DNA from: CBDANW01 sp965197825
Lineage (GTDB): Bacteria > Acidobacteriota > Vicinamibacteria > Marinacidobacterales > DATDRI01
NCBI GenBank assembly: GCA_965197825.1
Contig: CBDANW010000003.1
Span: 2,914,001 to 2,978,000, forward strand
DNA: 64,000 bases
Direction: 5' to 3'
Below are positions 45,438-52,905 of this stretch, piece after piece. Position 1 is the stretch's first letter. Every line of letters starts with the position of its first letter. Position numbers and translations under genes: made by a program. A model generated the notes under the pieces. It was not told where the DNA came from. It saw nothing but the letters and a program-made list of their open reading frames with translations, and did no database searches.

Positions 45438-46213
45438 TGCGGGTCGTCAAGCTGGGCGGTGCCGCGCTGGAACAGAATCTTCCGCGAATTGCCGCCGCGC
45501 TCGGTCGAACCGACCAGCCGCAGGTCATCGTGCACGGCGGCGGGCCGCAGGTTTCCGAAATGGCCTCCCGCTTGGGCGTGCCCACTCGGAAGGTCGCCGG
45601 TCGACGGATCACCGATGAAGCCACGTTGGAGCTGGTGGTCATGGTGTTGGGAGGTCTACTCCACAACAAGGTCATCAGCGCGCTCATCGCAGCGGGAATG
45701 CGAGCCGTCGGTTTGGCCGGCCCCTCCGTGCTCCACGCGCGGCGACGCCCGCCACTCACAATCGATGGGGAATTGGTGGACTTCGGTCTGGTGGGCGAGA
45801 TCGAAAGGGTGGACAAGGAGCTGGTGAGGACGGCGCTTTCGCACGGCACCGTGCCGGTCATTCCCTCGATCGCCGGCGGTGACGATGGCGCACTCTTCAA
45901 CGTCAATGCGGATACGACCGCGGCCCGAGTCGCCGCGGAGTTGGGCGCCGAGGAGCTCGTCCAAGTGACCGACAGCGGCGGCGTGTGGCTGGTCAAAGAC
46001 GAGCCGTCTTCGGTCATCGAAGATCTCGATCTGACGGAGACCCGGCAATTGCTTTCGAACGGCGTCGCCTCGGAAGGAATGCGTCCTAAGCTTCAGACTG
46101 CGATCTGGGCGATCGAATCCGGTGTGCCTCGAGTGCGGATCGTCGGCGCGGAAGGTATCGGACTCCCCGATGGGGGGACCGTGGTGCGGGTCGGCTCGCG
46201 GCAGGGAGCTTGA
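45437..46213 (+). CDS. argB: Acetylglutamate kinase
   Basis: The 258-residue amino-acid kinase phosphorylates N-acetylglutamate. VKLGGAAL, the substrate and phosphate loop QVIVHGGGPQVSEM, SIAGGDDGALFNVNADTTA and VTDSGGVWL follow the family. The ATG at 45437 is preferred because of the TAATG overlap with argD; a GTG 9 bases upstream is possible. No N-terminal helix of the arginine-inhibited hexameric form is present, so feedback control by arginine may be weak or lie elsewhere. Confidence 0.93.
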   Translation: MRVVKLGGAALEQNLPRIAAALGRTDQPQVIVHGGGPQVSEMASRLGVPTRKVAGRRITDEATLELVVMVLGGLLHNKVISALIAAGMRAVGLAGPSVLHARRRPPLTIDGELVDFGLVGEIERVDKELVRTALSHGTVPVIPSIAGGDDGALFNVNADTTAARVAAELGAEELVQVTDSGGVWLVKDEPSSVIEDLDLTETRQLLSNGVASEGMRPKLQTAIWAIESGVPRVRIVGAEGIGLPDGGTVVRVGSRQGA

Positions 46214-46259
46214 CTTGCCTCATGCAAATTTATACATTAATGGTGCATATTTATGCAGC
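46210..46259 (+). promoter_or_regulatory. Tandem ARG boxes and promoter before argG
   Basis: Two 18-base ARG boxes, catgcaaatttatacatt (46221-46238) and ggtgcatatttatgcagc (46242-46259), are separated by 3 bases, the spacing known for ArgR operators. The second is a perfect TGCAT-ATTT-ATGCA palindrome core. TTGACT (46210-46215) with TACATT (46233-46238) forms a likely promoter overlapping box 1. This gives argGH its own repressible promoter inside the cluster. Confidence 0.75.
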
Positions 46260-46282
46260 GACAACAGGGGGAGAGTTCTAAG

Positions 46283-47614
46283 ATGAAGATCAAAGTCGTC
46301 CTGGCCTATTCTGGGGGGCTCGACACTTCGGTAGCGATCCCGTGGCTCAAAGAGAACTACGACTGCGAGGTGATCGCCATGCTGGCGGACGTCGGTCAGG
46401 GAGAGAATCTCGAGGCTCTCGCCGACAAGGCGCTGGCCACCGGAGCCTCGCGCGCCATGGTGGAAGATCTCAAGCTCGAATTCGTGCGCGACTACGTGTT
46501 TCATGCGCTACGGGCGGGTGCTCGGTACGAGGACAAGTACCTGATGGGAACGTCGCTGGCCCGTCCCATCATCGCCCGGCGGCAGGTCGAGGTCGCCGAG
46601 CGCGAAGGCGCCACCGCGGTGTCGCACGGGTGTACGGGTAAGGGAAACGATCAGGTCCGTTTCGAGCTGACCTATCTGGCGCTCGCGCCTCACTTGAAGG
46701 TGATCGCACCGTGGCGCGAGTGGCACATCCGCTCGCGGGAGGACGCCCTGCGGTACGCGGCGGAACGAGGCATCCCCGTGTCCCAAACTAAGGAGAAACT
46801 GTACAGCCGGGACGCCAACCTCATGCATCTGAGCCACGAGGGAGGCATTCTCGAAGACCCGTGGGCGACACCGCCCGCCGACATGTATCTCATGACGCAG
46901 AATCCCGTGGATGCGCCGTCGACGCCGGAGACGGTGGAGGTCGGGTTCCACCGAGGATTCCCCGAGTCCGTCAACGGTCACGCGCTCGATCCCGTGAGCC
47001 TGTTGGAAAAATTGAACGAGATCGGCTCCCGTCACGGAGTGGGCCGGGTGGACCTCGTCGAGAACCGGTTGGTGGGCATGAAATCCCGCGGGGTCTACGA
47101 GACGCCCGGCGCGACGATCCTTCAGGAAGCGCACCAGGCGGTCGAGACCATGTGCCTCGACCGAGAGACCGCCCACTTCAAGGCGGGGGTTGCCCTTCGC
47201 TACTCCGAGCTCGTTTACAACGGTCAGTGGTTCACGCCGCTTCGCGAGGCGATCGATGCGTTCGTGGACGCAACGCAAGAAACGGTCACCGGGCGCGTCA
47301 GACTGGAGCTCTACAAGGGATCGATTGGGGTGACGGGACGACAGTCGCCCTTCAGTCTCTACCGCGAAGAGTTCGCCACGTTTGGTGAGGACGAGGTCTA
47401 TAGCCAGGCAGACGCCGGGGGGTTCATTCGGCTCTTTGGGCTCCCGCAGAGAATACGTCATATGGCTTCGAAATCCTCGCCGCAGCTTTCGCCGCCCCTG
47501 AAGCGCTGGGCCGAGAAACTAAAGAGCGTCGTCGGTTCATCGGGCTCTCCGTCCAAACCGACGCCGCTCGTCGCCGCACCACCCTCCTCCACCGGAAGCG
47601 GATCCGACGAGTGA
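46283..47614 (+). CDS. argG: Argininosuccinate synthase
   Basis: The protein of about 443 residues joins citrulline and aspartate with ATP. LAYSGGLDTSVAIPWL is the PP-loop; SHGCTGKGNDQVRFEL and DLVENRLVGMKSRGVYETPG are conserved substrate segments. The core matches the usual length of about 400, but a Ser/Pro-rich tail of roughly 45 residues follows GLPQRIRHMAS. The tail is not typical; a late frameshift or a real extension is possible. The ATG at 46283 has ggggagag upstream. Confidence 0.94.
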   Translation: MKIKVVLAYSGGLDTSVAIPWLKENYDCEVIAMLADVGQGENLEALADKALATGASRAMVEDLKLEFVRDYVFHALRAGARYEDKYLMGTSLARPIIARRQVEVAEREGATAVSHGCTGKGNDQVRFELTYLALAPHLKVIAPWREWHIRSREDALRYAAERGIPVSQTKEKLYSRDANLMHLSHEGGILEDPWATPPADMYLMTQNPVDAPSTPETVEVGFHRGFPESVNGHALDPVSLLEKLNEIGSRHGVGRVDLVENRLVGMKSRGVYETPGATILQEAHQAVETMCLDRETAHFKAGVALRYSELVYNGQWFTPLREAIDAFVDATQETVTGRVRLELYKGSIGVTGRQSPFSLYREEFATFGEDEVYSQADAGGFIRLFGLPQRIRHMASKSSPQLSPPLKRWAEKLKSVVGSSGSPSKPTPLVAAPPSSTGSGSDE

Positions 47615-47636
47615 GCTCCCACTCGGGATATTTCCA

Positions 47637-49013
47637 TTGAAGCTCTGGGGAGGCCGGTTCCGGAAAAAGACCGCGCCTTCCCTGGAGCGGTTGGGCCGGT
47701 CCATCGATTTCGATCGCCGTCTTGGTGCGGAAGAGATCCGCATCAACCAAGCCTACGCGCGCGGCCTCCATCGGGCCGGGCGGCTCACCGACGACGAATG
47801 TCGCGCCATCGAGAAGGGGTTGGAACAAGTCGGTCGCCGGCTGAACGAAACGCCCCCGCCTTTCGCGGACTCGGACGAGGACATCCACACCGCGGTCGAG
47901 CGCCTGCTCGGCGAGGCCATTGGTCCCGAGGTGGCGGGCAAGCTTCCGGCAGGCCGAAGCCGCAACGACGTTTCGGTAACCGGCTTTCGGCTACGCCTAG
48001 CCGCGGATCTTTCACGACTGCAGGAAGAGATTCGAAACCTGCAGAGGACGCTCGTGGATCGGGCGGAGGAGACCCGCCAGGTGATCCTCCCCGGCTATAC
48101 GCACGTCCGTCGCGGTCAACCGGTGGTCTTCGCTCAATACTTGTTGTCTTACTTCTGGGCTCTCAGTCGAGATCGAGAGCGGTTCCAGCAAGCCCGCACA
48201 CGCATTCTCCAGCTTCCGCTCGGCGCGGGGGCGCTGGCCGGAAACTCGATGGGTGTCGACCGCGAGGCGCTGGCCGAAGAGCTTGGCTTTGCTTCGATCA
48301 TCGAGAACAGCATCGACGCGGTCTCCTCTCGCGACTTCGCGCTAGAGTTCCTGGCCGCGGCCTCGATTTTGGCGACCCATCTTTCCCGAATCGCCGAGGA
48401 TCTCGTTATCTGGTCGACGGCCGAGTTCGGGTTCTTGGAAATCGACGAAGCCTATGCCACTGGGAGCAGCTTGATGCCGCAGAAACGAAATCCCGACGGG
48501 CTGGAGCTGGTGCGAGGAAAAAGTGGCCGTGTCGTGGGCAACCTGATGTCACTTCTCACGACGATCAAAGGACTTCCCACGGGCTATCAACGCGACCTAC
48601 AGGAAGACAAAGAGCCCGTCTTCGATGCGATCGATACCCTAACCATGACACTCCCGGTCATTCGGGAGACGATCGCCACGCTCACCGTCCGCGAGGAAGC
48701 TATGAAAAAGGCGCTCTCTTCGGATCTCCTTGCCACCGAGCTCGCGGATTATCTCGTGGACCGGGGGGTTAACTTCCGTCAGGCACACGCCGTCGTGGGA
48801 GAGATCCTGGCCAGCGCAGCCGAAAAGGGAGTGGATCCCGCGACGCTCGATCTGAAAACGCTCCGTGGCTTCTCCGACGTCTTCGAGGAAGACGTGGCGC
48901 GAGTGTGGGATTTCCGAGCCTCGGTGGAAAGGAAGTCTTCTCGCGGTGGGGTAGCCTCTCAGCCTCTCGAGGAGCAGATCGAGCGAGCCCGCCAATCGCT
49001 GCCCGCCAAGTAG
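47637..49013 (+). CDS. argH: Argininosuccinate lyase
   Basis: The 458-residue lyase splits argininosuccinate into arginine and fumarate. The superfamily signature is GSSLMPQKRNPD; HVRRGQPVVFAQYLLSYFWAL and AGRSRNDVSVTGFRLRL are further substrate loops. The usual RNDQV reads RNDVS here. It starts at TTG 22 bases after argG (MKLWGGRF), the usual N-terminus. The gene is intact and ends the operon. Confidence 0.94.
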   Translation: MKLWGGRFRKKTAPSLERLGRSIDFDRRLGAEEIRINQAYARGLHRAGRLTDDECRAIEKGLEQVGRRLNETPPPFADSDEDIHTAVERLLGEAIGPEVAGKLPAGRSRNDVSVTGFRLRLAADLSRLQEEIRNLQRTLVDRAEETRQVILPGYTHVRRGQPVVFAQYLLSYFWALSRDRERFQQARTRILQLPLGAGALAGNSMGVDREALAEELGFASIIENSIDAVSSRDFALEFLAAASILATHLSRIAEDLVIWSTAEFGFLEIDEAYATGSSLMPQKRNPDGLELVRGKSGRVVGNLMSLLTTIKGLPTGYQRDLQEDKEPVFDAIDTLTMTLPVIRETIATLTVREEAMKKALSSDLLATELADYLVDRGVNFRQAHAVVGEILASAAEKGVDPATLDLKTLRGFSDVFEEDVARVWDFRASVERKSSRGGVASQPLEEQIERARQSLPAK

Positions 49014-49029
49014 GCCTCATGACCAGTCC

Positions 49030-49058
49030 TTGACGTTTAGACGTTAAAACGCTAAAAT
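49030..49058 (+). promoter_or_regulatory. Promoter/operator of the RelBE-type module
   Basis: TTGACG (49030-49035), a 17-base spacer and TAAAAT (49053-49058) form a strong promoter. The spacer holds an imperfect palindrome (gtttagacgttaaaac) that is a likely binding site for the antitoxin. Transcription would start at or next to the GTG at 49065, so the message is probably leaderless. Confidence 0.6.
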
Positions 49059-49064
49059 GCCGGT

Positions 49065-49298
49065 GTGAGTGAAGCACCGAAGCGTGCGACCGTCTATTTC
49101 GATCCCGAGATCCACCGGGCTCTGAGGCTCAAAGCCGCCGAGGCGGATCGGCCCATCTCCGATTTGGTGAACGAGGCGGTGAAGCTTGCCCTCGCCGAAG
49201 ACGCCGAAGATCTAGCAGCCTTTGAAGACCGCGCCCGCGAGCCCAACCTTCCCTTCGAGCGCGTCGTGAAAGATCTCAAGAAGCGTGGAAAGATATAG
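49065..49298 (+). CDS. Antitoxin, ribbon-helix-helix type
   Basis: The 77-residue protein has an N-terminal ribbon-helix-helix (RATVYFDPEIHRALRLKAAEADRPISDLVNEAVKLAL), which binds its own promoter as a dimer. A charged C-terminal tail (FEDRAREPNLPFERVVKDLKK) would wrap the toxin. It starts with GTG and overlaps the toxin gene by 14 bases. Confidence 0.85.
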   Translation: MSEAPKRATVYFDPEIHRALRLKAAEADRPISDLVNEAVKLALAEDAEDLAAFEDRAREPNLPFERVVKDLKKRGKI

Positions 49299-49545
49299 GA
49301 TCTTTATCAAGACCTCGGCGCTCAAGGAAATCGAAGCCATCGACCAAAAACGCGACCGACAGCGTATCGTGCGTCGGATCCGTGGTCTTGCTGGCGATCC
49401 CCGACCTCCAGGTTGTGAAAAGCTATCCGGCAGCGACAGGTATCGACTTCGTCAGGGTAAGTTTCGCATTGGCTATTCAATAGAGGACGAGAATCTCATT
49501 GTCTACGTCGTCAAGGTAGGACATCGGAAAGACGTTTACCGCTGA
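49285..49545 (+). CDS. RelE/ParE-family toxin
   Basis: The 86-residue protein shows the RelE fold pattern: KTSALKEIEAIDQKRDRQRIVRRI, GDPRPPGCEKLSG, RYRLRQGKFRIGYSI and VYVVKVGHRKDVYR. RelE members cleave mRNA in the ribosome, and the basic RLRQGKFRIGY and GHRKDVYR segments are where the catalytic residues lie. It starts with GTG and overlaps the antitoxin. The module sits in peptidase and kinase debris. Confidence 0.85.
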   Translation: MERYRIFIKTSALKEIEAIDQKRDRQRIVRRIRGLAGDPRPPGCEKLSGSDRYRLRQGKFRIGYSIEDENLIVYVVKVGHRKDVYR

Positions 49546-49548
49546 GGC

Positions 49549-49800
49549 CTGCCGTCGGCCGGTACCAGCCACAGTTCGTCGACCGTCTTGTCCTTTTCGT
49601 ACGACGGCTCGGTGACCGGGAATACCACCCCAGTTTCGTCGGGACTGAGAGTCGGTGTGCCAACGCGCTTCATCAGCCATACATCTTCGTGGGTGATGGG
49701 TTCCTTGGCCCACCCTGCCGAAGCGAGAAGAGACAGAAGAAGAGACCCACCACTCTCCTCACCAGATGTGTCGTCGTTAGGATCTTCACTTGCCAAACTC
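49549..49800 (-). pseudogene. S9 prolyl-oligopeptidase-like protein, N-terminal fragment
   Basis: A signal-peptide-like stretch (LLLSLLASAGWAKE) leads to PITHEDVWLMKRVGTPTLSPD, VVFPVTEPSYEKDKTVDELWLVPADG, the opening of the WD40-like propeller of an S9 peptidase. It stops after about 65 residues where the RelE gene ends. The true start appears to be in another frame (VRRVVGLFFCLFSL), so a frameshift near 49750 is also present. Confidence 0.5.
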
Positions 49801-49804
49801 CTCT

Positions 49805-49891
49805 CAAAAGTGTCAGGGGTTCGCCCACACCAGTACCGAGGAGGCAGACAATCGCGTAGGAGCCAAAGTGGGAACCCGGAGACACGAGCAT
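49805..49891 (-). pseudogene. Ser/Thr protein kinase, first 25 codons
   Basis: The reading MLVSPGSHFGSYAIVCLLGTGVGEP matches the start of PknB-type kinases (LGxYEIxxLLGxGGMGEVY) with the glycine loop damaged. It is a short relic beside the larger kinase pseudogene at 50262. Confidence 0.4.
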
Positions 49892-50261
49892 AAGCTCCCC
49901 TGTTAGGGCTGGCCCGGCCAGGACTGAAAGTAACCCCGCACAGGTTCAAAAGTCAATGCGGAGGTCAAGCGGAGGTAGAGAAATCGCCTATTTCTTGACC
50001 GTTCCTCTTCTGTTCCTGAAGAAGCGGCCGGGGCCCGCAGTCTCGTCGGGCGGATTCGCGATGAAACGCACCGCCCGTGTTACTTTTCGACACAGATCCG
50101 GCTTTGGAAAACGTTTGCCAAATTAGGACGGCGCTCCTAAGCCACCGCCTATGCCGGGTGACTCCGTAAACGGGTCCCGCCTCTCGAGCGACCCCGCCGT
50201 GAAACTCCAGTCCGGGAACTGGCAGCGGTTATGCAGAGCTCTACATAGCCGCTGCCATTAC
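49892..50261. other. Intergenic stretch with no recognised gene
   Basis: Neither strand shows coding sequence I can assign, and no RNA or repeat was found. It is probably debris between two damaged kinase loci. Confidence 0.4.
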
Positions 50262-51346
50262 TTAGTCCGTAGGAACGAGGCGTTTCAATTCCTCGAACCA
50301 GTTCTGGACAAGGATGAGCTCCGCAGGAGGAGTCTCGTCGCCCGCAACACCTTCCTTGATCATCAAGAAACGCTCGCCGTTGGGAGACACGTCGTAGGTG
50401 CGACCGACAACGTAAATAAAGTATGTTTGCTCGAAGACGATTTCGGGGCTCCCGAAGGTAACGCTGGGATCGATCCGAACAGAGACCGCCATCAGCTGCC
50501 CACCGGGGTTTCGATAGAACAACTGGCGACCGTCCCGAGCCCAAAGGGGCTGGGTACCGCCAGCCATCGCCCATCGGGCGAAACTTCCGCGTTCCGCTCG
50601 TTGAACTCAGTGACCAGGAGAGGCTCCGACGAGCCGTCGCCGTCCATCGAGCGCACGACGAGATCGCCTCCTCTTTGGGGATGGAACTCTCGATACATCA
50701 ACTGCTTCCCGTCCGGGGAAAAGGCATACGGAAACTGGGCGTTCTCGCTCTCGGTGAGCCGCTCGACCGTGCCGGTACCGTCTGCCGCTTTCGAGAACAG
50801 ATTCAAAGCTCCCTCACGGGCAGATGCGAAGGCCACCCGCCGACCGTCCGGTGTCCAGGCCGGATAGATGTCGTTACTGGGGTCGAACGTGAGCCGCCTC
50901 AGCGTGTTTCGGGCGAAACTCCAGATCCAGATGTCGTTCTCCTGATCGGCCACTGAGAGGGCGACTTGGCTCCCATCGGGGGAGATGCGCGGGTAGACGT
51001 AGGCACGGGGCTCGGCTTCCTGCACCGGGAGTGGCCCGCGGGCGATCCGCTCGGCGAGTGTTTCGCCTTCGACAAGCTCCATGACCAAGAAGGGCTTGCC
51101 TTCGGATTCCTCGACTCCATAGAGCGTCGCGATGTTCGGATGATTGAGTGCGGCCAGGAGCCTCGCTTCTCGCTCGAAGCGAGCTAGTTTTTGGGGATGT
51201 TTCGTAAACTCTTTCGGAAGAACTTTGATGGCGACTTCCCGGCCCAGCTTGGTGTCGCGGGCGCGGTAGACTTCGCCCATGCCACCCGCACCGATGGCGG
51301 AGAGGATCTCATAGATCCCAATCCTGGTTGCTGGGTTCAGCGGCAT
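50262..51346 (-). pseudogene. Ser/Thr kinase-beta-propeller protein, catalytic core deleted
   Basis: The N-lobe is normal: IGIYEILSAIGAGGMGEVYRARD, the ATP lysine in VAIKVLP, and VMELVEGETLAERIARGPLPV. The sequence then jumps from VQEAE directly into a WD40/TolB-like propeller (YPRISPDGSQVAL, IYPAWTPDGRRVAF, YAFSPDGKQLMY). The HRD, DFG and activation-loop region and the membrane helix are missing. Near 50545 a frameshift moves the last blades (PLWARDGRQLFYRN, YDVSPNGERFLMI) to another frame. This architecture is common in Acidobacteriota. Confidence 0.7.
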
Positions 51347-51525
51347 CAGCTCTCCCCCAGGGCGGGGTGCGCCTCAGCCGGTGGTGATGCTTTGAGAGAT
51401 TAAACCGTGAGTGCGTGCGCGGGCACGTATCCCCTTCCCGGGTTTCTCGGCGATACCATACCAGAGTTTTCCATTGGAAAAAACCTCCAGCTGAGCAGAC
51501 AAGCGCGCTAAATGGCTGGGCGCCT

Positions 51526-52890
51526 TCAACCGTCGGTTTCTTGCGATATCTTGTACTGTTCCAGCTTCTTGTAGAGATTGCTGCGGGGGGTTCCGATGAC
51601 CTGAGCGGTCTGCGAGATGTTCCAGTCGTTCTCCCTGAGCTTGGCAATCAGGAACGCTCTTTCGCTGACTTCCTTGAACTCTTTCAGCGTTCCGGCGGAG
51701 AGATGGTCCGATTGAACGAGCTCGTTCGAGTAGCGGATGTTCTCCGGAAGGTCGTCGACGCCGATGACATCGCCGCTGCTCATGATGAGCAACCGCTCCA
51801 CGGTATTCCGCAGCTCGCGGATGTTCCCCTTCCACGAGTGCTTCTGCAAACGCTCCATCGCCTCGGGTGAAAACTTCTTCTTCCGCAGGTGATCCTCCTG
51901 CGCAAAAAGCTCGATGAAGTGAGAGATGAGGGCGGGAATATCCTCGCTTCGCTCGCGAAGCGGTGACACGTCGATCGGTATGACCGTCAACCTAAAGTAG
52001 AGATCCTCGCGAAAGTTTCCCGCCGCGATCTCGTCTTCCAACTTCTTGTTCGTTGCGGCGATCACCCGCACCTCCACCTTATTGGTCGTCGCCGAGCCCA
52101 CCCGCTCGACCTCTCCTTCCTGCAGAACCCGCAGGACTTTCGCCTGCGTGCGGGCGCTCATGTCGCCCACCTCGTCGAGGAAGATCGTGCCACGGTGTGC
52201 CTGCTCGAATTTTCCTACCTGCTTGGCAGTGGCGCCGGTGAACGAGCCCTTCTCGTGTCCAAAGAGCTCGCTCTCGATGAGGTCTTCCGGGATAGCAGCG
52301 CAATTCACTTGGACGAAGGGTCCGCGAGTCCGCTTGCTGTTCGCGTGGATCGCCCGCGCGACGAGCTCTTTGCCGGTTCCCGACTCGCCGGCGATGAGAA
52401 CGGTCGCATTGGTAGGTGCGGAGCGCCGGATCACTTCTTCGACCTTCTTCATGGCTGGGCTCTCGCCGACCATCTGATAGTGGCGTTGGAAACGGAGTCG
52501 CAGCCGGCCAACCTCCTCTTCGAGCTCCTTGCGCTCGGAGGCGTTCCGCACCGCCAGCAAGACACGCTCGGTTTCGAGGGGCTTCTCGATGAAATCGAAA
52601 GCGCCGAGCTTGGTCGCCTGCACCGCGGTCTGCACGTTTCCGTGTCCACTAATAATGATGACCTGGGTTGCCGGCGACTTCTCCTTGAGCTGCTTGAGAG
52701 CATCCAGACCGTCGATGCCCGGCATCTTGATATCCAAGAAAACGAGATCGGGAGGGTCGGACTCGACTGCCTGGAGGGCCTCCGCGCCGGAGGCGGCCTC
52801 CAAGACCTCGAAGCCTTCGTACTCCAAAGTCATGCGCATCGTTTTTCGGATGGGCTCTTCGTCGTCCACGACGAGTATGCGCGGTTTCAC
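51526..52890 (-). CDS. Sigma54-dependent response regulator (NtrC family)
   Basis: The 454-residue protein has a receiver domain (VVDDEEPIRK, phosphoacceptor in LVFLDIKMPGIDG, Lys in FIEKPL; 1-120), an AAA+ domain (Walker A GESGTGKELVARAI, Walker B GTIFLDEVGDM, arginine finger region ATNKKLEDEI; 140-380) and a Fis-type helix-turn-helix (WNISQTAQVIGTPRSNLYKKL). The sigma54-contact loop reads GSFTGA rather than the usual GAFTGA. No partner kinase is adjacent. htrA lies 15 bases upstream on the same strand. Confidence 0.92.
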   Translation of the reverse strand: MKPRILVVDDEEPIRKTMRMTLEYEGFEVLEAASGAEALQAVESDPPDLVFLDIKMPGIDGLDALKQLKEKSPATQVIIISGHGNVQTAVQATKLGAFDFIEKPLETERVLLAVRNASERKELEEEVGRLRLRFQRHYQMVGESPAMKKVEEVIRRSAPTNATVLIAGESGTGKELVARAIHANSKRTRGPFVQVNCAAIPEDLIESELFGHEKGSFTGATAKQVGKFEQAHRGTIFLDEVGDMSARTQAKVLRVLQEGEVERVGSATTNKVEVRVIAATNKKLEDEIAAGNFREDLYFRLTVIPIDVSPLRERSEDIPALISHFIELFAQEDHLRKKKFSPEAMERLQKHSWKGNIRELRNTVERLLIMSSGDVIGVDDLPENIRYSNELVQSDHLSAGTLKEFKEVSERAFLIAKLRENDWNISQTAQVIGTPRSNLYKKLEQYKISQETDG

Positions 52891-52905
52891 GAGCGGAAGT
52901 CTCGA

